64,000 nt of DNA from Pseudoduganella rivuli (lineage in GTDB: Bacteria; Pseudomonadota; Gammaproteobacteria; Burkholderiales; Burkholderiaceae_D), in contig NZ_WKJJ01000018.1 of the NCBI RefSeq assembly GCF_009674485.1, positions 62,001 through 126,000 of the forward strand. Direction: 5' to 3'. A model generated the notes under the pieces. That model was not told the DNA's origin and searched no databases. It saw only the letters and a program-made list of their open reading frames with translations. Shown piece after piece: positions 39,496-47,296 of this stretch. Position 1 is the stretch's first letter; the number at the start of each line of letters is the position of its first letter. The position numbers were made by a program, and so were the translations under genes.

Positions 39496-41601
39496 TTACT
39501 TCGCTTTAGCGGTGATGATCGCGTCGGTCACGTGCTTAGGCGCTTCGGAGTAGTGCTTGAATTCCATCGTGTAGGTAGCACGGCCCTGCGTTGCGGAACG
39601 CAGAATGGTCGAGTAACCAAACATTTCGGACAGCGGTACTTCGGCCTTGATGATCTTGCCGCCGCCGCCTGGGATTTCATCCATGCCCTGCACCATACCG
39701 CGGCGGGACGACAGGTCGCCCATCACGGTACCGGCGTAGTCTTCCGGCGTTTCCACTTCCACAGCCATCATTGGCTCCAGAATCACTGGGTTCGCGCGTT
39801 TGCAGCCTTCTTTGAACGCCATCGAGCCAGCCATGCGGAACGCGTTTTCGTTCGAGTCCACATCGTGGTACGAACCGAAGGTCAGCGTTACTTTCACGTC
39901 GACCACTGGGTAGCCAGCCAGCACGCCCGAGTTCAGGGTTTCGCGCACACCTTTTTCAACCGCAGGGATGAATTCGCGAGGAATCACACCGCCTTTAATT
40001 GCGTCGATGAACTCGAAGCCTTTGCCTGGTTCTTGCGGCTCAACGGTCACAACAGCGTGACCGTATTGACCACGACCACCCGACTGCTTGACGAACTTGC
40101 CTTCCACATCGGTAACTTGCTTGCGGATGGTTTCGCGGTAAGCAACCTGTGGCTTGCCGACGGTAGCTTCCACGCCGAATTCGCGCTTCATGCGGTCAAC
40201 GATAATTTCCAGGTGCAGCTCGCCCATACCACCGATGATGGTCTGGCCGGATTCTTCGTCGGTCTTCACGCGGAACGAAGGATCTTCCTGTGCCAGGCGG
40301 TTCAGTGCCAGGCCCATTTTTTCCTGGTCAGCCTTGGTCTTCGGCTCAACAGCCTGCTGAATCACCGGCTCAGGGAATACCATGCGCTCCAGAACGATGA
40401 TCGACTGTGGGTCGCACAGGGTTTCACCGGTGGTCACGTCTTTCAGGCCCACGGCAGCGGCGATGTCGCCGGCGCGCACTTCTTTGATCTCTTCACGCTG
40501 GTTGGCGTGCATCTGCAGAATACGGCCCAGACGTTCTTTACGCTCTTTCACCGAGTTGTACACGGTGTCACCAGCATTGACCACGCCCGAGTACACGCGG
40601 AAGAAGGCCAGCTGGCCAACGAACGGGTCGGTCATGATCTTGAATGCCAGCGCCGAGAATTTCTCGTCGTCGGCAGCTTTACGCGAAGCAGGCTGCTCGT
40701 CGTCGTCGGTGCCGTTCACTGGTGGAATGTCCACTGGCGATGGCAGGTATTCGATGACGGCGTCCAGCATGGCTTGCACGCCCTTGTTTTTGAACGCGGT
40801 ACCGCACAGCATCGGCACGATTTCGGAAGCGATGGTACGGTTACGGATCGCTTTCTTGATCTCGGCTTCGGTCAGTTCGCCTTCTTCCAGGTACTTGTTC
40901 ATCAGCTCTTCGCTGGACTCGGCAGCCGCCTCGACCATCTTCTCGCGCCACTCGGCAGCGGAATCAGCCAGTTCAGCAGGGATATCGACGTAGTCGAATT
41001 TCATGCCTTGCGAAGCGTCGTCCCAGATGATTGCTTTCATCTTGACCAGGTCGATCACGCCTTTGAAGTTGTCTTCAGCGCCGATTGGGATCTGGATCAG
41101 AACCGGGTTGGCCTTCAGGCGCGAACGCATCTGTTCGTACACTTTGAAGAAGTTGGCGCCGGTACGGTCCATCTTGTTCACGAATGCCAGACGTGGCACT
41201 TTGTACTTGTTAGCCTGACGCCATACGGTTTCCGACTGTGGCTGAACACCGCCCACTGCGCAGTAAACCATGCAAGCGCCGTCCAGAACGCGCATCGAAC
41301 GCTCCACCTCGATGGTGAAGTCCACGTGACCCGGGGTGTCGATGATGTTGATGTGGTGTTCTGGGAAGTTGTTGGCCATGCCTTTCCAGAAGCAGGTGGT
41401 CGCCGCGGAGGTAATCGTGATACCGCGCTCTTGTTCCTGCTCCATCCAGTCCATGGTGGCGGCGCCGTCGTGCACTTCACCAATTTTGTGGTTCACGCCG
41501 GTGTAGAACAGCACGCGCTCGGTCGTGGTGGTTTTACCTGCGTCGATGTGAGCGGAAATACCGATATTGCGGTAGCGCTCGATGGGGGTCTTACGGGCCA
41601 T
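39496..41601 (-). CDS. fusA: Translation elongation factor EF-G
   Basis: EF-G drives translocation of tRNA and mRNA and, with RRF, ribosome recycling. The 701-residue five-domain GTPase starts MARKTPIERYRNIGISAHID, with P-loop AHIDAGKTTT, G3 in DTPGHVDF, G4 NKMD, and domain IV with GRGQYGHAVV. Length and sequence match the main EF-G copy of the str operon. It follows rpsG across a 111-nt spacer holding a hairpin. Confidence 0.98.
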   Translation of the reverse strand: MARKTPIERYRNIGISAHIDAGKTTTTERVLFYTGVNHKIGEVHDGAATMDWMEQEQERGITITSAATTCFWKGMANNFPEHHINIIDTPGHVDFTIEVERSMRVLDGACMVYCAVGGVQPQSETVWRQANKYKVPRLAFVNKMDRTGANFFKVYEQMRSRLKANPVLIQIPIGAEDNFKGVIDLVKMKAIIWDDASQGMKFDYVDIPAELADSAAEWREKMVEAAAESSEELMNKYLEEGELTEAEIKKAIRNRTIASEIVPMLCGTAFKNKGVQAMLDAVIEYLPSPVDIPPVNGTDDDEQPASRKAADDEKFSALAFKIMTDPFVGQLAFFRVYSGVVNAGDTVYNSVKERKERLGRILQMHANQREEIKEVRAGDIAAAVGLKDVTTGETLCDPQSIIVLERMVFPEPVIQQAVEPKTKADQEKMGLALNRLAQEDPSFRVKTDEESGQTIIGGMGELHLEIIVDRMKREFGVEATVGKPQVAYRETIRKQVTDVEGKFVKQSGGRGQYGHAVVTVEPQEPGKGFEFIDAIKGGVIPREFIPAVEKGVRETLNSGVLAGYPVVDVKVTLTFGSYHDVDSNENAFRMAGSMAFKEGCKRANPVILEPMMAVEVETPEDYAGTVMGDLSSRRGMVQGMDEIPGGGGKIIKAEVPLSEMFGYSTILRSATQGRATYTMEFKHYSEAPKHVTDAIITAKAK

Positions 41602-41684
41602 GTTAGATCCTAAATCTTTTAATGGACAAAACCGGACGCCATTTTCCTGAGAAAAATGAGCCCGGCTTCAATCATTGAATAAAT

Positions 41685-41705
41685 GGCCGGGAACCAGTCC
41701 CGGCC
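41685..41705 (-). terminator. Hairpin between rpsG and fusA
   Basis: A perfect 8-bp stem (GGCCGGGA at 41685-41692, TCCCGGCC at 41698-41705) with a 5-nt loop is followed on the minus strand by ATTTATT. It lies 8 nt after the rpsG stop. Confidence 0.55.
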
Positions 41706-41712
41706 GAATTTA

Positions 41713-42183
41713 TTAGAAGCGGAAGTGCGAGAACGCTTTGTTCGCTTCAGCCATACGGTGGACTTCGTCACGGCGCTTCATCGCACCGCCACGGCCTTCC
41801 GCGGCTTCCAGCAGTTCACCGCCCAGACGCTGCGGCATGGATTTTTCGCTGCGCTTGTTGGCAGCTTCACGCAGCCAGCGCATCGACAGGGCCAGGCGGC
41901 GCACTGGACGCACTTCAACTGGAACCTGGTAGTTGGCGCCACCAACGCGGCGGGACTTAACCTCGACCAGCGGTTTGGCGTTGTTGATCGCAGCAGCGAA
42001 CACTTCCAGAGGATCCTTGCCGGATTTTTGCTGGATATGGTCGAATGCGCCGTAGATGATGTTTTCTGCAACCGACTTCTTGCCGGACAGCATCAGCACG
42101 TTAACGAATTTAGCGACTTCGGTGTTGCCGAATTTTGGATCCGGCAGAATCTCGCGCTTGGGGACTTCACGACGACGTGGCAT
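41713..42183 (-). CDS. rpsG: 30S ribosomal protein S7
   Basis: S7 nucleates the 30S head; in E. coli it represses str-operon translation by binding the rpsL-rpsG junction. The 156-residue sequence starts MPRRREVPKREILPDPKFG and contains NVLMLSGKKSVAENIIYGAF and VRPVRRLALSMRWLREAAN, both typical. The upstream 137-nt spacer is rich in inverted repeats and is a candidate S7 target. Confidence 0.97.
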   Translation of the reverse strand: MPRRREVPKREILPDPKFGNTEVAKFVNVLMLSGKKSVAENIIYGAFDHIQQKSGKDPLEVFAAAINNAKPLVEVKSRRVGGANYQVPVEVRPVRRLALSMRWLREAANKRSEKSMPQRLGGELLEAAEGRGGAMKRRDEVHRMAEANKAFSHFRF

Positions 42184-42320
42184 TTTATTTCCTTCCTGTC
42201 TTCAGTTGAGCGCCTCTGTAGGCACTCGCGGAGGCCATCAAAGCCTTCCACTTACTCGGTCTCGCGACCGCCTCAACTCATTAATGTAATTGTTTAAACG
42301 TTAAAGCTAACGTTAAAAAA
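42184..42320 (-). promoter_or_regulatory. Structured rpsL-rpsG spacer, candidate S7 regulatory site
   Basis: The 137-nt spacer has AGTTGAG/CTCAACT at its ends, a GCCTC/GAGGC pair inside, and GGTC-TCGC-GACC. Such a fold resembles the position of the E. coli S7 repressor site, though I could not match the exact structure. Confidence 0.35.
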
Positions 42321-42704
42321 TTACTTCTTAGCTTGCTTGGCGCGCTTGGCACCGTATTTCGAGCGAGCTTGTTTACGGTCTTTAACACCCTGGGTATCCA
42401 GCGAGCCGCGAACCATGTGGTAACGAACACCTGGCAAGTCTTTTACACGACCGCCGCGCAGCAGAACAACGCTGTGTTCCTGCAGGTTGTGGCCTTCACC
42501 GCCGATGTACGAAATCACTTCGAAACCGTTGGTCAGACGCACTTTGGCGACTTTACGCAGTGCCGAGTTAGGCTTCTTAGGAGTGGTGGTGTATACACGG
42601 GTGCATACGCCACGCTTTTGCGGGCAGTTTTCCAGTGCCGGCGATTTGCTCTTCACGCGCAGGGAAACGCGTGGGTTGCGAATCAATTGATTGATGGTTG
42701 GCAT
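42321..42704 (-). CDS. rpsL: 30S ribosomal protein S12
   Basis: S12 is at the decoding centre and controls accuracy. The 127-residue reading starts MPTINQLIRNPRVSLRVKSK at 42704; a longer reading adds leader sequence with no conservation. Lys43 (TPKKPNSALRK) and Lys88 (GRVKDLPGVRYH) are the wild-type residues associated with streptomycin sensitivity, and Asp89 is the usual methylthiolation site. It is the first gene of the str unit, downstream of a strong promoter. Confidence 0.97.
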   Translation of the reverse strand: MPTINQLIRNPRVSLRVKSKSPALENCPQKRGVCTRVYTTTPKKPNSALRKVAKVRLTNGFEVISYIGGEGHNLQEHSVVLLRGGRVKDLPGVRYHMVRGSLDTQGVKDRKQARSKYGAKRAKQAKK

Positions 42705-42870
42705 CGTTCTTAATCCAACAAAATTACTACTCATTGACATCCCGCACAGCAAACCGTGCTGTCCGGGGGCTAAAACCAGTCTCAACAGGGCACCGAGGCA
42801 CATATAGCCACCCACATGGAGCGGCCGTTAAAATGCGTATACGATGCGCAGAATAAATTGAGAACTCGCG

Positions 42871-42899
42871 AGTATAGACGCATGCTGTTGCACGGTCAA
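42871..42899 (-). promoter_or_regulatory. Strong sigma-70 promoter of the rpsL-rpsG-fusA-tuf-rpsJ unit
   Basis: On the minus strand TTGACC (42899-42894), exactly 17 nt, then TATACT (42876-42871): five of six consensus bases in each box. The leader to the rpsL start is about 160 nt. The 329-nt region 42705-43033 between rpsL and the divergent glycosyltransferase holds this promoter and no gene that I can support. Confidence 0.75.
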
Positions 42900-43033
42900 C
42901 AGGTTTAGTGCAGTGCACAGGGCGTTTTTGCACATTTCATAGGCAATCCACCGAAGGCGCTTCCATGCCCTGAGGGAACTGTTAATATTTCCATCACCAT
43001 CGTTACTCGTACCACATCCGGCGGAGAACTCGC

Positions 43034-43984
43034 TTGAACCAGCACATTTTCATCAGCCTGGCGTCATACCTCGACCCCATGCTGTTCTTCACGCTGAACG
43101 ACGCATTCAGCAAGGCGACACGGCCTGAATTGCTGCGTTTTGCCGTGGTGGACCAGAACCGCAGCAGCCAGCGCGAACAAATCGCGGCGCTGCCGTTTGC
43201 CCACCAGGTGCGCTACCTGTTTGTCGATATACAAGACACGCTGGGCGTCAGCTGGGCCCGCAACCAGGCGTTTTCCCTGTACGACGGCGAGCAATTCCTG
43301 CTGCAAATCGATTCGCACATGTGTTTCGAGCCTGGGTGGGACGAAAGCTTGCGGCGCCAGCATGCGCAATTGCTGGCCCGCTCCGCGAAACCCATCCTCA
43401 GCACGTACCCGTACCGCTTCGACATGGTGGACGGCAAACCCCAATACACGCCGCCCGAGGGCAAGACCGTGCTGGTGCTGCGCCCGCACCCGGATACACC
43501 GCTGACGGCCAGCGAAGTGGTGTTGCGCTTCCTGGCCAAACACTTGTTTACCGACCAGCCGGTGGCGGGTTGCCATATCGCGGCCGGGTTTGTTTTCTGC
43601 TGCGGCAACTTTATCGAAGAAGTGCCCTACGACCCCTACCTGTACTTCCACGGCGAAGAACAAAGCCTGGCGGTGCGCGCCTATACGCGAGGCTGGGATA
43701 TCTTCCACCCGCTGCACGTGCCGCTCTACCATTTATATAAGGCGGCCAACACCCCGCACGAAACCCACCACTGGCATGGCGACGTGGCCAGCCAGCGCGC
43801 GTTCACCGGCACCTACCTGACGGCGCGCGCCGCCAGCCGCCTGAACCGCCTGCTGTGCGGCGACGGCTTGCCGGGCGCCTATGGCCTGGGCACGGTCCGC
43901 ACCATGGAACAATTCGCCGCGTTTTCCGGCATCAATTACCGCCTGCGCCAAATCAGCGATCCGTTTAACGGCCAGTTGTGCTGA
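43034..43984 (+). CDS. GT60/GlcNAc-type glycosyltransferase
   Basis: A 316-residue glycosyltransferase of the UDP-GlcNAc transferase fold seen in eukaryotic Skp1 GnT1 and bacterial relatives (GT60-like). The diagnostic segment LLQIDSHMCFEPGWDE carries the DSH (DxD variant) nucleotide-sugar/metal motif at 93-95, and CHIAAGFVFCCGNFIEEVP and YFHGEEQSLAVRAYTRGWD follow in family order. No signal peptide or membrane helix is visible, so it should act in the cytoplasm on a protein or glycan acceptor. The start codon is TTG at 43034 with GGAG about 8 nt upstream. The gene end is partly duplicated downstream. The acceptor is unknown. Confidence 0.8.
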   Translation: MNQHIFISLASYLDPMLFFTLNDAFSKATRPELLRFAVVDQNRSSQREQIAALPFAHQVRYLFVDIQDTLGVSWARNQAFSLYDGEQFLLQIDSHMCFEPGWDESLRRQHAQLLARSAKPILSTYPYRFDMVDGKPQYTPPEGKTVLVLRPHPDTPLTASEVVLRFLAKHLFTDQPVAGCHIAAGFVFCCGNFIEEVPYDPYLYFHGEEQSLAVRAYTRGWDIFHPLHVPLYHLYKAANTPHETHHWHGDVASQRAFTGTYLTARAASRLNRLLCGDGLPGAYGLGTVRTMEQFAAFSGINYRLRQISDPFNGQLC

Positions 43985-44037
43985 ACGACGCGCTGGGCGC
44001 ACATATGGGCATTCCGTTTAACGGCCAGTTGTGCTGA
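43961..44037 (+). repeat. Direct repeat of the glycosyltransferase gene end
   Basis: The 24 bases ending the gene (43961-43984, encoding PFNGQLC and the stop) recur exactly at 44014-44037, 53 bp later and in another frame. The copy could encode only a 10-residue peptide ending in the same PFNGQLC. It looks like a local duplication scar. Confidence 0.75.
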
Positions 44038-44071
44038 GCGCCCAATAACCTGCCCCGGCTCGCCGTCCGAA

Positions 44072-44140
44072 GCCGCCATGCATGCGCCGCAACTGGCATG
44101 CATGGCGGCTTTCGCTGCGCGAAAACCGCCCTACGGATTT
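44072..44140. repeat. Dispersed CCGTAGGGCGG-type hairpin repeat, second copy
   Basis: A perfect 14-bp inverted repeat (GCCGCCATGCATGC at 44072-44085, its complement at 44096-44109) is followed by TTTCGC/GCGAAA and by ACCGCCCTACGG, the reverse complement of CCGTAGGGCGG(T). It shares the GCCATGCAT and CCGTAGGGCGG ends with the element at 4755-4786. No coding capacity. Confidence 0.6.
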
Positions 44141-44215
44141 GACGTCGCGGCAGCCTGATGCTCTCTCGCCTTCCCACCACAGTTTTTTCGCCTAAAGATT
44201 CGCGCTTGCCCGATA

Positions 44216-46132
44216 ATGGCCCCTTTTTTCCGCCGCTTTCTTATGCAATCGCGCTTGCCCACGGCATTCATCCTGCTGAGCTACCTGATCCTCACGCTGG
44301 TCCCCTTCCTGCCCCTGGCGCTGGGCAAGCCGCTGGACCATGCGGCGAATATCGTGGCGATGGAAATCTATGCGTGGCTGGCGGTATGGGCCATCTTCAA
44401 ACGGCCGGCCTGGTTCCACTGGCTGCTGCTGCCTGCCTTCATCGGGCTGCCGATCGAAGTCTACCTGCTGATCTATTACAGCCAGGGCATTTCCACGCAC
44501 CACCTGGGCATCATTGCGGAAACCAGCCCGCGCGAAGCCATGGAATTCCTGGGCAGCACCGTGTGGCTGCTGGCCGCCGTCATGACGGGATCCATCGTGT
44601 GGTTCATCGCGGTCTGGGTCGCGGCGCTGCGCACGCGGGCGCTGGCCATGCCGGCGCAGGCACGGCAGGCGGTGCTGGGCATTGTGGCCGTGCTGGCGGC
44701 ACTGGCCTGGTATGGGTGGGAATTCGGCGTGGCGGCGCCGGCGCCAGCCTCCGCATCCGTCCCGGCCGCCGCCTCACGGGCGGCATCGTCGGCATCTTCA
44801 GCGTCCGCCGCATCCGATGACGCTTCGGACGAGGAAGAGGAAGAAGACGACAGCAGCGCCAGCAACGCATCCGTGCCCGGCTCCGTCGCCGGCGCCAACC
44901 GCACCGGTAAAAAACTGGCGCCGCTGCCCCACTGGCTGCGCATCCCGCCCGACTATTACGATTTCGCCCGCACCTGGCCATTCGGCCTGGCGGGACGGGG
45001 CGTGGACTTCTACGACGAGCGTGAACACCTGGCCCGCCTGGGGCAGGCCAGCCGCAGCTTCACCTTCGGCGCGCACCAGGCGGCGGTGGACACGGTGCCG
45101 GAAACCGTGGTGCTGGTGATCGGCGAATCGGCCCGCTACGACCGCTGGAGCCTGAACGGTTACGCGCGGGACACCAATCCGCTGCTGTCGAAGGAAACCA
45201 ACCTGGTGGTGCTGCCGGACGTGGTGACGGCCGTCTCGGCCACGCGTCTGTCGGTCCCCGTCATCATTTCCCGCAAACCGGCCACGCAAAGCCTGGAAGA
45301 CGGTTTCGCGGAAAAGTCGTTCATCACGGCATACAAGGAAGCGGGCTTCCGCACGTTCTGGCTGTCGAACCAGATTTCATTCGGCCAGTTCGACACCCCC
45401 GTGTCCGTGTTTGCGCGGGAAGCGGACGTGGTGCAATTCATGAACCTGGGCGGCTACACGAACAATTCGAATTTCGACGACATCCTGCTGGCGCCGCTGC
45501 AGCATGCGCTGGCCGATCCGGCGCCGAAAAAACTGATCGTGCTGCACACGCTGGGCAGCCACTGGAATTACAGCCAGCGCCACCCGAAGGAATTCGACAA
45601 GTGGCAGCCATCGCTGTTCGGCGTCGACAAGCCGGCTTACACGGACTTGAAGATCAAGCCGCAGATGAACAACAGCTATGACAATTCCGTGCTGTACACG
45701 GACTGGTTCCTGTCGCAAGCCATCGGCAAGCTGAAAGCGCCGGAACAGCCGGTGTCGCTGCTGTACGTGGCCGACCATGGCCAGACCTTGTACGACGGCG
45801 CCTGCCGCCTGGCGTTCCATGGCCACAACACCATCCACGAATTCCGCGTTCCCGCATTCGTGTGGTACTCCGATCAGTACAAAGAGCGTTATCCTGAGAA
45901 GATCAAACAACTGGCGCGGCACCGCAAGGCCAAGCTGGCGACGGAAAACATGTTCCACACCTTGCTGGACATGGGCGACATCCGCTATCCGCAAGACCGG
46001 CTGGAATGGAGCTTCGTCAACGAGGGCTTCAAGCTGCACAAGCGTTACGTCGACAGCTATGGCTGGACCAATTACGACAATGCCGTGATCAAGGGCGATT
46101 GCAGCGAAGTGGTGGAGAAAAAGAAAAAATAG
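44216..46132 (+). CDS. Phosphoethanolamine transferase (EptA/CptA-like sulfatase fold) with acidic linker
   Basis: A 638-residue inner-membrane enzyme that would move phosphoethanolamine from phosphatidylethanolamine to lipid A, core or another glycan. About five membrane helices (residues 14-170) are followed by an unusual Ala/Ser/Pro then Asp/Glu linker (about 172-226, including a DEEEEEDD core), then the periplasmic catalytic domain. The nucleophile is Ser305 in VIGESARYDRWSLNGYARDT; DHGQTLYDG and FHGHNTIHEFRVPAFVW supply metal ligands. Substrate is unknown. The start could be ATG 44216 or 44243; neither has a clear ribosome binding site. An acyltransferase gene follows after 8 nt, likely the same operon. 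Confidence 0.88.
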   Translation: MAPFFRRFLMQSRLPTAFILLSYLILTLVPFLPLALGKPLDHAANIVAMEIYAWLAVWAIFKRPAWFHWLLLPAFIGLPIEVYLLIYYSQGISTHHLGIIAETSPREAMEFLGSTVWLLAAVMTGSIVWFIAVWVAALRTRALAMPAQARQAVLGIVAVLAALAWYGWEFGVAAPAPASASVPAAASRAASSASSASAASDDASDEEEEEDDSSASNASVPGSVAGANRTGKKLAPLPHWLRIPPDYYDFARTWPFGLAGRGVDFYDEREHLARLGQASRSFTFGAHQAAVDTVPETVVLVIGESARYDRWSLNGYARDTNPLLSKETNLVVLPDVVTAVSATRLSVPVIISRKPATQSLEDGFAEKSFITAYKEAGFRTFWLSNQISFGQFDTPVSVFAREADVVQFMNLGGYTNNSNFDDILLAPLQHALADPAPKKLIVLHTLGSHWNYSQRHPKEFDKWQPSLFGVDKPAYTDLKIKPQMNNSYDNSVLYTDWFLSQAIGKLKAPEQPVSLLYVADHGQTLYDGACRLAFHGHNTIHEFRVPAFVWYSDQYKERYPEKIKQLARHRKAKLATENMFHTLLDMGDIRYPQDRLEWSFVNEGFKLHKRYVDSYGWTNYDNAVIKGDCSEVVEKKKK

Positions 46133-46140
46133 GAGAGTCC

Positions 46141-47292
46141 ATGAAGGCGGCACGGCTGGCATCGATCGACATGTTGCGGGGCTTCGTCATCATCCTGATG
46201 GCGCTGGACCATACGCGGGATTTTTTCGGCCTGGCGCCGTTCGGACCGGAAGACTTGTCGCAGACCACGCCGGGCTGGTTCATGACGCGCTGGGTCACGC
46301 ACCTGTGCGCCACCGTATTCGTGTTCCTGGCCGGGTCGTCCGCCTGGCTGCGCGGCGCCCGCTCCGCTTCCGATGTCTTGCCCGACGCCCGTCCCGCCCT
46401 GTCGCGCTACCTGCTGAGCCGGGGCGCCATGCTGCTGGTGCTGGAATGGACGTGGATCAGTTTCAGCTGGCAGTTCGGCTACAACGTGACGATCTTCCAG
46501 GTGATCTGGGTGCTCGGCGCCGGCATGATCGTGCTGGCCGGGCTGGTGTGGCTGCCGCGCTGGCTGGTCGCCGCGTTCGCGGCGCTGCTGATCTGCGGCC
46601 ACAATGCGCTCGATGGCTGGCAGCCGGGCGGCTTGCTGTGGCAGGCGCTGCACCAGGGCGGCTTTTATCCGGTCGCGGGCAATTACGGGCTGGTGATCGT
46701 GTATCCGCTGATCCCGTGGCTGGGCGTGATGGCGGCCGGATATGCGGCCGCCCCCGTCTTCCGCCTGCCCGCGCCGCAGCGGCAGCGCCGCCTGCTGCTG
46801 TCGGCGGCCGTGCTGCTGGCGGCTTTCATCCTGCTGCGCACGTGGAACGTGTATGGCGATCCCGCGCCATGGGCGCCGCAAAACAAGGGCTTCGTTTTCG
46901 ACGTGCTGTCCTACCTGCGCGTATCGAAATACCCGCCATCGCTGCAATACCTGTGCGTGACGGGCGCCATCGGCCTGGCGCTGCTGGCCGCCTTCGAACA
47001 TGTGCGCACGGTGCGCCCGCTGATGCTGTTCGGCGGCTCGCCGCTGTTCTTTTACACGGTGCACATCGCGCTGATCCATTTACTGGCCGGCGTGTATTTC
47101 ATGGCGCGCTATGGCGAAACGCCCACCTTCATCGGCGGCGCATTGAAACTGCCGGAAGGCTACACACCATCGCTGCTGACCACCTACACCGCCTGGCTGG
47201 CCATCCTCGCGCTCATGTACGGCCTGACGCTGCTGTGGCAACGCCGCCAGCGCCCCATGCTGGCGCCCGGCGTGGGGTCAGGCGCGCAATGA
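46141..47292 (+). CDS. HGSNAT/DUF1624-family membrane acyltransferase
   Basis: A 383-residue protein with about 9-10 membrane helices. The opening RLASIDMLRGFVIILMALDH with downstream HTRDFF is the signature of the heparan-alpha-glucosaminide N-acetyltransferase catalytic family, whose bacterial members are thought to acylate sugars or lipids across the membrane. An AGGAG ribosome binding site precedes the ATG at 46141, chosen over a longer frame that lies inside the upstream gene. The 8-nt gap to the phosphoethanolamine transferase suggests a two-gene envelope-modification operon. It is convergent with the MutS-like gene. Confidence 0.87.
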   Translation: MKAARLASIDMLRGFVIILMALDHTRDFFGLAPFGPEDLSQTTPGWFMTRWVTHLCATVFVFLAGSSAWLRGARSASDVLPDARPALSRYLLSRGAMLLVLEWTWISFSWQFGYNVTIFQVIWVLGAGMIVLAGLVWLPRWLVAAFAALLICGHNALDGWQPGGLLWQALHQGGFYPVAGNYGLVIVYPLIPWLGVMAAGYAAAPVFRLPAPQRQRRLLLSAAVLLAAFILLRTWNVYGDPAPWAPQNKGFVFDVLSYLRVSKYPPSLQYLCVTGAIGLALLAAFEHVRTVRPLMLFGGSPLFFYTVHIALIHLLAGVYFMARYGETPTFIGGALKLPEGYTPSLLTTYTAWLAILALMYGLTLLWQRRQRPMLAPGVGSGAQ

Positions 47293-47296
47293 CGGG

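Noticed and set aside
44005..44037. Ten-codon frame ending in PFNGQLC downstream of the glycosyltransferase
   Set aside because: It exists only because the gene tail is duplicated and has no ribosome binding site.
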